Assembly: GCA_964482955.1 (NCBI GenBank)
Contig: CAYZZW010000037.1
Span: forward strand, 1 to 32,608
Direction: 5' to 3'
Source: JAPLSN01 sp964482955
GTDB taxonomy: Bacteria; Spirochaetota; Spirochaetia; Treponematales; UBA12059
Length of the DNA: 32,608 nucleotides
Under the pieces are notes generated by a model. That model was not told where the DNA came from. It saw only the letters and a program-made list of their open reading frames with translations, and did no database searches. Each line of letters begins with the position of its first letter. The first letter of the stretch is position 1. This document shows positions 23,876-30,544 of the stretch, in pieces. The translations under genes and the position numbers were made by a program.

Positions 23876-25333
23876 TCATTCCGCGGCGATCGCCCGCAGG
23901 GGCGACACCTTGAGCGCGAGGAGGACCGGGAAGATCCACGACACGAGCCCGATGAAAGCCATGAGGCCGAACGAAATCGCGAGCGGTCCCGCGCCGACGA
24001 CCGGCCGCAGGACGACGCCGCCGCCGAGGAAGCGGAGCGCGTCGTTGTCCGTCGGTATGCCGCCCGCCCCGAGCAGCCCGACGATGGCGGCTCCCGCCGC
24101 GACGCCGAGGAGGCCGAACGCGACGGTCAGGAAGGAGGTCTCGGCCACGAACATGCGGAGCACGGTGGAACGGCTGGCGCCGAGCGCGCGCATCGTGCCG
24201 ATCTCCGCCGTGCGCTCCATGACCGAGGCGACGAGCGTGTTCATGATGACGATGACCGACACGAGGGCGAGGACGAAGATGAAGGCGTTGAAGAGGAGCT
24301 GGACGCCCGAATACGTGAGCGAATCCGGCATGGCCGAGACCCACCAGCCCTGGGCGCGCGCCCGCAGCCCCAGGTCGTCGAAGGTCGCGTTGAGCGACTC
24401 GATGATCGCGTCGGGATCGGCCCCCTCGTCTACCCGGGCGAGCACGAAGTTCCAGTCGCCGTCCGCGGACGCCGGCGCGGGCGCGGGAGCGGCCTTGGGG
24501 CCGAGGATGCCGAACGGATCCTCCGGGGGCCGGTCCGCCTTTCCGGAGACGACCGCCTCGGTATCGCCGAAAAGACTGTCGATGTCCGAATCGAGGTACG
24601 CCGACGCGGTTTCACCGACGTCCGCGGCCGCGGCCGACTCGTTGCGCCCCGCGAGATAGCGCAGGGTCCTGATGTCGGCGAACGACGGGACGTACAGGCG
24701 GTCGTTGCCCGAATCGAACTCGAAGACGCCGACGAGCGGGACTTCGCGGATCCGGACGCCGACGTTTCCGAAGCTGTTGAGCCGGATCGGGTCGCCGGGC
24801 TTCAATTCGACGCCGAGCTTGTCCTTGATCCGCTTCCACACGACGCGGTGGAGCATGACGCCTTCCTCGCCGGGTCCGAGCCGCCGGCCCAGCCCCCCGA
24901 AGATCCGCGCGCCGTCCATCGCGGCGAAATAGTCGGCCGGATCGATCCCGAAGAAACAGCCCCAATCCGAGCCTTTTTCCTCCAAGTTGATCGCCGCGTA
25001 GGCGGTCAGCTGCGAGGCGACCGCGTGCACGCCCGGATGGCTACGGACGATCCCGCGGGCGGCTTCGTAGTCCTTGAGCCGCGGCACGAGGGGAGGTCCC
25101 ATCATGTCGTCGCTCTGCGAGCCGAACACGCCGGCGCCGGCGGTCTCCGTGCTGGTGACGAGGATGTCCCCGGTGTAGTTCCTGACGAAACTCTTCGAGA
25201 TCATCGAGATCATCGAGTCGATGACCGAGTTGCCCGCGAGCGTGAGGGTGATGCCGATGGCGACGAGCGTGCCGACGATGAGGGTTTTCGTCTTGTGTTG
25301 GAGGAGGTTCCTGATGGCGATCTTCCATATCAT
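23876..25333 (-). CDS. FtsX/MacB-type ABC transporter permease (first)
   Basis: A 485-residue protein, first gene of the operon. The ATG at 25333 has AAGGGGA five bases upstream. It has an N-terminal helix (~17-37), a periplasmic domain to ~335 with an Ala/Pro-rich spacer (~275-290), then three C-terminal helices. E-R-T-A-E-I-G-T-M-R-A-L-G-A-S-R-S marks the FtsX-like domain; the same signature in the downstream permease differs by only one residue in this stretch. It probably forms a heterodimer with that permease. The stop nearly abuts the next start. The operon promoter lies ~95 bases upstream. The partner ATPase is not adjacent and must be encoded elsewhere. Confidence 0.88.
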   Translation of the reverse strand: MIWKIAIRNLLQHKTKTLIVGTLVAIGITLTLAGNSVIDSMISMISKSFVRNYTGDILVTSTETAGAGVFGSQSDDMMGPPLVPRLKDYEAARGIVRSHPGVHAVASQLTAYAAINLEEKGSDWGCFFGIDPADYFAAMDGARIFGGLGRRLGPGEEGVMLHRVVWKRIKDKLGVELKPGDPIRLNSFGNVGVRIREVPLVGVFEFDSGNDRLYVPSFADIRTLRYLAGRNESAAAADVGETASAYLDSDIDSLFGDTEAVVSGKADRPPEDPFGILGPKAAPAPAPASADGDWNFVLARVDEGADPDAIIESLNATFDDLGLRARAQGWWVSAMPDSLTYSGVQLLFNAFIFVLALVSVIVIMNTLVASVMERTAEIGTMRALGASRSTVLRMFVAETSFLTVAFGLLGVAAGAAIVGLLGAGGIPTDNDALRFLGGGVVLRPVVGAGPLAISFGLMAFIGLVSWIFPVLLALKVSPLRAIAAE

Positions 25334-25399
25334 GGGAGTCCCCTTGTGTATGCGCCCCCGTTCGGGCTGCGCGATCGGAACGGACGGAGTCCGCTCCCC

Positions 25400-25420
25400 G
25401 GAACGCCGTACGGCCGTTCC
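25400..25420. promoter_or_regulatory. 21-bp inverted repeat at the permease operon start, possible operator
   Basis: GGAACG and CGTTCC flank the 8-base palindrome CCGTACGG. The whole lies seven bases downstream of the predicted -10, where a repressor would block initiation. No regulator gene is adjacent. Confidence 0.4.
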
Positions 25421-25427
25421 GCATTAG

Positions 25428-25456
25428 ACAATACGACTATGCCGCCGGAAGTTCAA
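25428..25456 (-). promoter_or_regulatory. Predicted promoter of the permease/LolA-like/barrel operon
   Basis: On the minus strand TTGAAC (25456-25451), 17 bases, TATTGT (25433-25428). Four of six matches at each element. Confidence 0.45.
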
Positions 25457-25510
25457 GTGCTCCGGCAGGAAAGCCTTTACGGCTTCGGCTCGAAGAGGCC
25501 GTCCCGCACA

Positions 25511-25785
25511 AGACTCACCACGGAGCGAAGCTTAGCGAGTACTCGAGCGTTGGCACGGAGTTTTGCCACAGAGAGCACGGAGAGGAGGAGAAGAAGGAAA
25601 AGAGGTTGAAGCTGAGAAAACAGACAAGACTCTATTTCCTAGTATATTTTCCCTCCGTGCCTCCGTGCCAGAATTCCTTATCCATCTTCCTTCGTGATCT
25701 TCGTCCTCTTCGTGCCCTTCGTGGCAACACCTTCGTGCCCTTCGTGTGCTCTTCACTCCGTGCCTCCGTGGCGAATTCTCGTTCG
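25511..25785. repeat. CACGGAG-type intergenic repeat, copy 2 (complex)
   Basis: The left arm (25553-25590) reads GGCACGGAG, GCCACAGAGAGCACGGAG and a purine-rich tail. Two right arms (25651-25671 and 25754-25771) read CTCCGTGCCTCCGTG(C/G)C, the reverse complement. Between them CTTCGTG is repeated about six times (25690-25745). Each right arm runs into GAATTC, suggesting a local duplication. Together with the promoter above, this fills the 458-base gap between the permease and hydrolase genes; I see no gene. Confidence 0.7.
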
Positions 25786-25791
25786 GAAGGT

Positions 25792-26625
25792 TCAATCAAA
25801 AGTCAGCGACAAACCGGAGCCGGTTTCGACGACGTTCGCCACGGCGGCCAGGGCGATCTTCGAGCGCAAGTCCGTGCAGTGGCAGGCGTGGAGCGCCGCG
25901 ACGGGATGGTCCCGGAAGTAGGCGATCGTTCCCTGCAGGTGCTCCGCGGTCGGCTCCTGGAGGTGGAAGCCGCCGATCACGTCGGCCACCCTCGATTCGC
26001 CGCAGATCTTCTTCGCGTACTCGATCGTGTTGCAGACTCCCGCGTGGGCGCAGCCGGTCACCACGACGAGGCCCGCCTTGGAGCGGTAGGCGAGCGCGGA
26101 GTCGTCCGGGATGCGGTCCTCGTCGGACTCGCCTTCCCGCCACCCGAACGACAGCTTGCCTTCGAACGAGTTGAGGCGGGGGATCTCGCCGAGCCAGACG
26201 AGGTTCGGCGTCAGCCAACGCGGCTCGACCCCGAGCGCGAGCGAGAAATGCCTTCCTGCCTTCCGTTCGGAAAAGAGCGGGCCGATCTCGGGCGACGCCG
26301 GCTCGCGCGCGCTTTCGAACAAGCGCGGATGCGCGACCAGGACCGGTCGCTTGAACGGGCGCTTTTCGATCTGGCGCTCCGTGAGGAGCATGGCGAGCGG
26401 CTCGAGGCCCCAGGTGTGGTCGAGGTGCCCGTGGGACAGCGCGACGAAGTCGAGGTTGCCGAGGTCGACGCCCGCCTTCGCGGCGTTGCGGATGAAGATG
26501 TCCGAATACCCTGCGTCGAACAGGACGCGCGCGTCGCCGTCCTCGATATACGCGGAGAATCCGGGTTCCGCGAGGAAATATCGGTCGATCAGCGTGTTGT
26601 TGTCGACGAGGACTGTCAGCTTCAT
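25792..26625 (-). CDS. Metallo-beta-lactamase-fold hydrolase (COG1237 type)
   Basis: A 277-residue cytoplasmic protein with no signal peptide. Its S-H-G-H-L-D-H motif (near residue 62) is the di-metal site of the metallo-beta-lactamase fold. G-C-A-H-A-G-V-C-N-T-I and G-G-F-H-L further on are characteristic of the COG1237 branch, which includes the ribofuranosyl-aminobenzene phosphate synthase-like proteins of methanopterin synthesis; most bacterial members have no known substrate. All metal ligands I can check are present. The ATG overlaps the stop of the upstream duplicated-domain gene (ATGA), so it is translationally coupled to that exported protein. Why a cytoplasmic hydrolase is coupled to an exported protein is not evident. 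Confidence 0.9.
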   Translation of the reverse strand: MKLTVLVDNNTLIDRYFLAEPGFSAYIEDGDARVLFDAGYSDIFIRNAAKAGVDLGNLDFVALSHGHLDHTWGLEPLAMLLTERQIEKRPFKRPVLVAHPRLFESAREPASPEIGPLFSERKAGRHFSLALGVEPRWLTPNLVWLGEIPRLNSFEGKLSFGWREGESDEDRIPDDSALAYRSKAGLVVVTGCAHAGVCNTIEYAKKICGESRVADVIGGFHLQEPTAEHLQGTIAYFRDHPVAALHACHCTDLRSKIALAAVANVVETGSGLSLTFD

Positions 26626-27560
26626 GGCGTCATTTCGAAGGCGGAGGTCTGGACGAGCTTCTCGGCCTTGGTGTCGCGGTGGACGGTGTACCAGTCGACG
26701 CGCCACGTGCCGGTCATGCCGTTCTGCACGTCCGCGAGGAAGTAGACCGCGAAGCCGGGGGCGTAGAAGCCGTAGTCGCCGTAGGTCCGCGTTTCGCCCT
26801 TGGGATTCGTGACGCGCACTTTGTATAGGTAGATCGGGATCCCGTTCGCGTTCTTGAAGGTGTCCGTGTGCGGGCCGCGGTACCACGCGCCGAAGACGTT
26901 CGGGCCGTTCTGCCGGAAGGCGCCCATCTCGTACAGCGCCTTGAGCGACCACGAAGCGCCGGTCTTCACCTCCTGCAGCACCGTGTCGTAATCCGGTCGG
27001 CTGCCGTCGTATAGCCCGACGTTCCGCGCGTCTGCGGGATTCGCTGCGGCGGTCGCGGGCGGAGCCTGGTCGCCCATCGCGAAGGTGTCCGAGGCCACGA
27101 GCTTTTCCGCCTTTGTGTCGCGGTGCACGGTGTACCAGTCGACGCGCCAGGTTCCCTTGACGCCGCTTTGGACGTCGGCCAGGAAGAAGACCGCGAAGCC
27201 GGGCGCGTAGAAGTTGTAGTCGCCGTACGACCGGACCGCGCCCTTCGGATCGGTGACCCGCACCTTGTACAGGAAGGCGGGCGTACCCGACGCGTTCTTG
27301 AAGGAGTCCGTGGGCGGTCCCTGGATCCAGGCGCCGAACGCGTTCGGGCCGTTTGCGTTGAAGGCGCCCATCTCGGAGAGCGACTGCAGGTTCCACGAGT
27401 CGCCCGTCTTCACGACGCGCAGCGTCTTGTCGTAATCGGGCGCGTTGCCGACGTACAACCCGACGCCGTGCCCTTTGAGCGTCCACGACTGCGCCATGGC
27501 CGGTGCCAACGCGGCGACGAATACCAGCGCGGAGAGCGCGCGCATGCTGAACCTGTTCAT
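26622..27560 (-). CDS. Exported protein with two tandem ~130-residue repeats
   Basis: A 312-residue protein. ATG 27560 has GGAGG five bases upstream; 37 further upstream codons are open but unsupported. Residues 1-24 are a signal peptide ending A-M-A-Q. Residues ~30-165 and ~185-310 are two copies of one domain. Both carry V-G-L-Y, P-D-Y-D, V-K-T-G-x-S-W, E-M-G-A-F, N-G-P-N-x-F-G-A-W, Y-K-V-R-V-T-x-P-K-G, Y-G-D-Y-x-F-Y-A-P-G-F-A-V, and end in the shared G-T-W-R-V-D-W-Y-T-V-H-R-D-T-K-A, which suggests a recent internal duplication. A Pro/Ala linker joins them. The strand-rich pattern suggests a beta-sandwich. I do not recognise the family with confidence. It is the first gene of an operon with the metallohydrolase. 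Confidence 0.85.
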   Translation of the reverse strand: MNRFSMRALSALVFVAALAPAMAQSWTLKGHGVGLYVGNAPDYDKTLRVVKTGDSWNLQSLSEMGAFNANGPNAFGAWIQGPPTDSFKNASGTPAFLYKVRVTDPKGAVRSYGDYNFYAPGFAVFFLADVQSGVKGTWRVDWYTVHRDTKAEKLVASDTFAMGDQAPPATAAANPADARNVGLYDGSRPDYDTVLQEVKTGASWSLKALYEMGAFRQNGPNVFGAWYRGPHTDTFKNANGIPIYLYKVRVTNPKGETRTYGDYGFYAPGFAVYFLADVQNGMTGTWRVDWYTVHRDTKAEKLVQTSAFEMTP

Positions 27561-27603
27561 GGAAACCTCCCCGATGATCGGCGCATCGGCCACCGATCCG
27601 CCA

Positions 27604-27632
27604 AGTATAAAACCCGCCGCCGCAACGCACAA
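27604..27632 (-). promoter_or_regulatory. Predicted promoter of the duplicated-domain protein/metallohydrolase operon
   Basis: On the minus strand TTGTGC (27632-27627), 17 bases, TATACT (27609-27604); five of six at -10, 43 bases upstream of the start codon. Confidence 0.5.
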
Positions 27633-27718
27633 GACAATCACCGCCGAAACCGACCTGCCGTAGAAAGGCAACCACGGGACCGCACGGCTTCGGCTCCGGG
27701 GTCCATCGCGCTAAAGGC

Positions 27719-27841
27719 AACCACGGAGACACGGAGATGCAGCCACGGAGGTCACAGAGAAGAGAAGAAGGGGACATGGTTTATATGAAGATATTTTCAA
27801 TTCTCTATCTCTCCATCCTTATCTCCGTGCCTCCGTGGCAA
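27719..27841. repeat. CACGGAG-type intergenic repeat, copy 3 (paired arms)
   Basis: The left arm has AACCACGGAGACACGGAGA and GCCACGGAGGTCACAGAGA (27742-27760). The right arm TCTCCGTGCCTCCGTGGCA (27822-27840) is nearly its reverse complement. An AT-rich centre contains ATATGAAGATATTTTC. The transcript would fold into a long imperfect hairpin. With the promoter at 27604-27632 it accounts for the 310-base divergent gap between the two genes. Confidence 0.7.
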
Positions 27842-27870
27842 AGATTCGATAGTCGTGCTACAAACGAGAC

Positions 27871-28908
27871 ATGAAACGATCATCATGGTCATTGGTACTG
27901 GGGGCGGCGGTCTTGCTGGCGCTCGCGTCGTGCGCGTCGGGAAAACGGGCCGAGCGCGACTTCGTCGTCGGGATGCACGCCGTCGTAACGTCCGAAGGGG
28001 CGGGAGAGCTCCTCCTCGCCGAGATACCGCAGCTGTCGGCGATGGGCGTCAATCTCGTCGTCGCCGAAGTCGGGTACGCCTACGAGTGGACGTCGCACCC
28101 GGAACTGACGTACCCCGATCCGCTCACCTTCGAAACGGCGCGCGCCATCGGCGACGCGTGCCGCGCGAACGGCATCGACATCGTGCCGCTCGTCAACTGC
28201 GTCGGGCACCAATCGTGGGAAGGCGCGGACGACATCCTCCTCGAAGCCTATCCCGGGTTCGACGAGACGCCGGGACTCTACCCGGACAACGAGGGCATCT
28301 ACTGCCGGAGCTGGTGCGTCTCGAATCCCGACGTCTACCCGATCGTGTTCGACCTCGTCGACGAGCTGACCGAAGCCTTCGGCGCGAAGGGCGTGCACGT
28401 CGGCATGGACGAAGTCTTCCTGATCGGCGAGGACGCCTGCCCGCGCTGCCGCGGCCGCGACCGCGCCGTACTGTTCGCCGAGGCCGCGAACCGGCTCCAC
28501 GACCACATCGTCCGTGAAAAAAGAATGACAATGTACCTCTGGGGCGACCGGCTCCTCGACTACGCGGATCTCGGCGCCGTCTACGACGAAAACGAATACG
28601 AAGTGGCGGCGAACGGCACCTCCGGCGCCATCGACCTCATCCCCGACGACATCGTGGTCTGCGACTGGCACTACGCCCGGCACGCCGACTACCCGTCGCT
28701 CGACCGCTTCCTGGAACGCGGCTTCCGCGTCCTCTCGGTCAGCTTCGAAGATCCGGACGCGGCGAGCGCCTTCGTCCGCGCCACCCTCGCGCGCGGAGGC
28801 GATCCGCGCATGCTCGGCCACCTGTACACGAACTGGGGCGAGACCACGAACGACCGCCTCCACGCGTGGCCGCCCGCGCTCCGCACGATCGGCAGACTGC
28901 GTTACTAA
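27871..28908 (+). CDS. GH20-like glycosidase lipoprotein
   Basis: A 345-residue protein. Residues 1-20 are a lipoprotein signal (L-L-A-L-A-S before Cys21). The rest reads as a TIM barrel. V-H-V-G-M-D-E-V has the Asp-Glu pair (residues 180-181) in the H-x-G-x-D-E context of family 20 glycosidases (beta-hexosaminidases), in which these acids catalyse substrate-assisted hydrolysis of N-acetylhexosamines. It is followed by C-P-R-C, perhaps a disulphide or metal site. It lacks the extra N-terminal domain common in GH20 enzymes, so the substrate is uncertain. The ribosome site before ATG 27871 is weak. The gene's stop codon TAA lies inside the first arm of the 102-bp structured repeat. Probably an envelope-anchored enzyme releasing amino sugars. 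Confidence 0.78.
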   Translation: MKRSSWSLVLGAAVLLALASCASGKRAERDFVVGMHAVVTSEGAGELLLAEIPQLSAMGVNLVVAEVGYAYEWTSHPELTYPDPLTFETARAIGDACRANGIDIVPLVNCVGHQSWEGADDILLEAYPGFDETPGLYPDNEGIYCRSWCVSNPDVYPIVFDLVDELTEAFGAKGVHVGMDEVFLIGEDACPRCRGRDRAVLFAEAANRLHDHIVREKRMTMYLWGDRLLDYADLGAVYDENEYEVAANGTSGAIDLIPDDIVVCDWHYARHADYPSLDRFLERGFRVLSVSFEDPDAASAFVRATLARGGDPRMLGHLYTNWGETTNDRLHAWPPALRTIGRLRY

Positions 28909-29006
28909 TGCTTTTAAAAGCAGCTATACAGAAGATCCGGTATCAACTCCAAATGGCAGAGGCCATTTGGAGTTGATGTAAGCATTAGCACGAATACCTT
29001 CCATTG
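28905..29006. repeat. 102-bp structured repeat, copy B
   Basis: Outer stem CTAATGCTT (28905-28913) / AAGCATTAG (28980-28988); perfect 16-base inner stem (28942-28957 / 28962-28977) with loop AGAG. It differs from copy A at six positions. Two of these (28906 and 28987) form an outer-stem T-A pair that replaces the C-G pair of copy A. It overlaps the stop codon of the GH20-like gene and may act as its 3' hairpin. Confidence 0.85.
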
Positions 29007-29010
29007 TTTC

Positions 29011-29175
29011 GGGCGCCCCGGCGATCGAACGTCTTCGCCGTCCGATCGCCGGCCGGGTGCTCCGCTTCAAATCCTCGCGGCAGCGGCCGGGCTGCCGCCG
29101 CTCCGGGTTTTCCTGCGCCACGGTCCTGGCGGACCATGGCAACGACGAGCTTCGCTCGCCGATCCTCGAATAAAG
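29011..29175 (-). repeat. GATTGAAGCG-type hairpin repeat, copy 2
   Basis: On the minus strand GCGAGGATTTGAAGCGGAGC (about 29078-29059) and CCCGGCC words match the core at 14632-14745. It holds hairpins with perfect arms: CCGGCGATCG/CGATCGCCGG (29018-29027/29043-29052) and GCGGCAGC/GCTGCCGC (29077-29084/29091-29098). It lies directly after the transporter gene's stop at 29191. No gene is seen. Confidence 0.5.
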
Positions 29176-29190
29176 GCGCGGGCCGGCCGT

Positions 29191-30360
29191 TTACAGCCAA
29201 CCGACGGCTTTGAACAGCACGACGAGGTAGTGCGCGGAGACGCCCGCGACGAGGCCGCCGATCGTGTGCGCGCCGATGGCGCGCCCGATGAGGTCGCGTC
29301 GGCCGAGCGCGTCCATCATGGCGGTATGCGTGCTCAAATAACCGGACCAGCACATGCCGATGGCGGTGAACACCGCGATGTCGTTGCCGCCGATGAGGCC
29401 GTCGCGCAGGAGCTTGGGCACGAGGCCGAGGGCCGCGCCGACCGCGCCTAGGCTCGTGATCGGGAAGGCGACGGCCGCCGGGCTCGTGAAGCCGAAGAGG
29501 ACGTCGAACACGACCTTGAGCTTCGTGCCGATCCACGGCAGGACCGCCACGCCCTCGTACGCCTTGCCCGCGTAACGCGCGCCGTCCGCCGGGCCGTTCG
29601 TGAGCATCATCACCGCGGTGGAGATGATGAGGACGCCCGGGATGATCGCCAAGCCCGCGGCAAGGCCGGCCTTGCCGCCGTCGAGGATGGCGTTCAGGAA
29701 GCGGACGAACACGCTCTCGTTCTTCGGCGCGATGATGCGGTCCTCGTCGAAGTGCTCGCGTTCGGACAATGCGGTGGCAGGATCGTCCGCGCCGGGCGTC
29801 TTCCCGACGAAAAGCTGCATGAGCCGCGTGGACGCGAGGGCGCCGATGGCCGCGCCCGCGAGCCCGAGGAGCGCCTCGACCGTGAAGCCGATGCCGCGCG
29901 GGTCGTTGCCGCCCTGCCCGATCATGTAGGTGACGACGATGAGCCCCATGCCGAAGGCGGTGCCGAAGTTGACGAGCGAGTAGAGCTGGCGGTTCTTGAA
30001 GTAGGCGCGGAAGCCCTTGTCCTTCGTGAGCGAGAGGATGGCGGGATTGTCCGACAGGAAGCAGAGCACGCCGCCGAGCGACGCGACGCCGGGCAGGCCG
30101 AAGAGCGGCTTCATGAGCGGGGCCAACAGCTTTTCGAGCAGGCGCACGACGCCGAACTCGATCAGGATGGCGCTCAGCGCGCCGACGATGACGGTGATGG
30201 CCATCAGGTAGAAGACGGTGTTGATGAGCAGGTCGTAGGCGGTGTTCATGATCGTGTTGATCATGTTGATGGGCCCCATCGCCATGCCCATAAGGCCGAA
30301 GGCGCCCCCAATGACGGCGAGGACGAGCAGGGCTTCTGCGTATTTACGCGCGGGAGACAT
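29191..30360 (-). CDS. Nucleoside-recognition/gate-like integral membrane protein
   Basis: A 389-residue protein with about ten hydrophobic segments. Features visible: F-L-S-D-N-P-A-I-L-S-L near 110, V-N-F-G-T-A-F-G-M-G-L near 135, and a C-terminal C-W-S-G-Y-L-S-T-H-T-A-M-M-D-A-L-G-R. The pattern resembles the CD0519/CD1768 family of membrane proteins, related to 'gate' or nucleoside-recognition proteins, with no settled substrate. A hydrophilic loop (~195-220) lies between two halves, suggesting an internal two-fold arrangement. GGAGG sits nine bases before the ATG. It follows an MFS transporter and an FGGY kinase on the same strand after a 184-base gap. A role in nucleoside or small-metabolite transport is inferred. 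Confidence 0.75.
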   Translation of the reverse strand: MSPARKYAEALLVLAVIGGAFGLMGMAMGPINMINTIMNTAYDLLINTVFYLMAITVIVGALSAILIEFGVVRLLEKLLAPLMKPLFGLPGVASLGGVLCFLSDNPAILSLTKDKGFRAYFKNRQLYSLVNFGTAFGMGLIVVTYMIGQGGNDPRGIGFTVEALLGLAGAAIGALASTRLMQLFVGKTPGADDPATALSEREHFDEDRIIAPKNESVFVRFLNAILDGGKAGLAAGLAIIPGVLIISTAVMMLTNGPADGARYAGKAYEGVAVLPWIGTKLKVVFDVLFGFTSPAAVAFPITSLGAVGAALGLVPKLLRDGLIGGNDIAVFTAIGMCWSGYLSTHTAMMDALGRRDLIGRAIGAHTIGGLVAGVSAHYLVVLFKAVGWL

Positions 30361-30489
30361 TGTTGGAATCCTCCGATTTCGCTCCCCGGATGCGTCGGGC
30401 GCCGCGGGGGCGGGGGAATGCTAACACGCCCCAGCGCGGCGTTGGAATAGGCGGCCGGAGAAGAAAGGCTTCGGGTGTTTGGCCGTGCC

Positions 30490-30508
30490 GGGCGCGCGGC
30501 CCGCGCCC
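30490..30508. other. GC-rich hairpin between the MFS gene and the gate-like gene
   Basis: GGGCGCG and CGCGCCC arms around a five-base loop in the 184-base gap. There is no T-tract, so it is not a clear intrinsic terminator; it could slow transcription or stabilise RNA ends. Confidence 0.35.
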
Positions 30509-30544
30509 CCGACGCCTCGGAATCGTCTCGCGCGCCGCGCGGCG

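Noticed and set aside
22104..24659. 851-codon plus-strand frame opposite the LolA-like and permease genes
   Set aside because: Shadow; the opposite strand encodes recognisable FtsX and LolA-like proteins.
25680..25790. CTTCGTG tandem run as a CRISPR or coding repeat
   Set aside because: The period is only 8-9 bases with no spacers, and it lies between inverted arms of an intergenic repeat.
29050..29100. TTCAAAT resembling a tRNA T-loop
   Set aside because: The flanking bases do not form a T-stem, and no acceptor or anticodon arms can be drawn.
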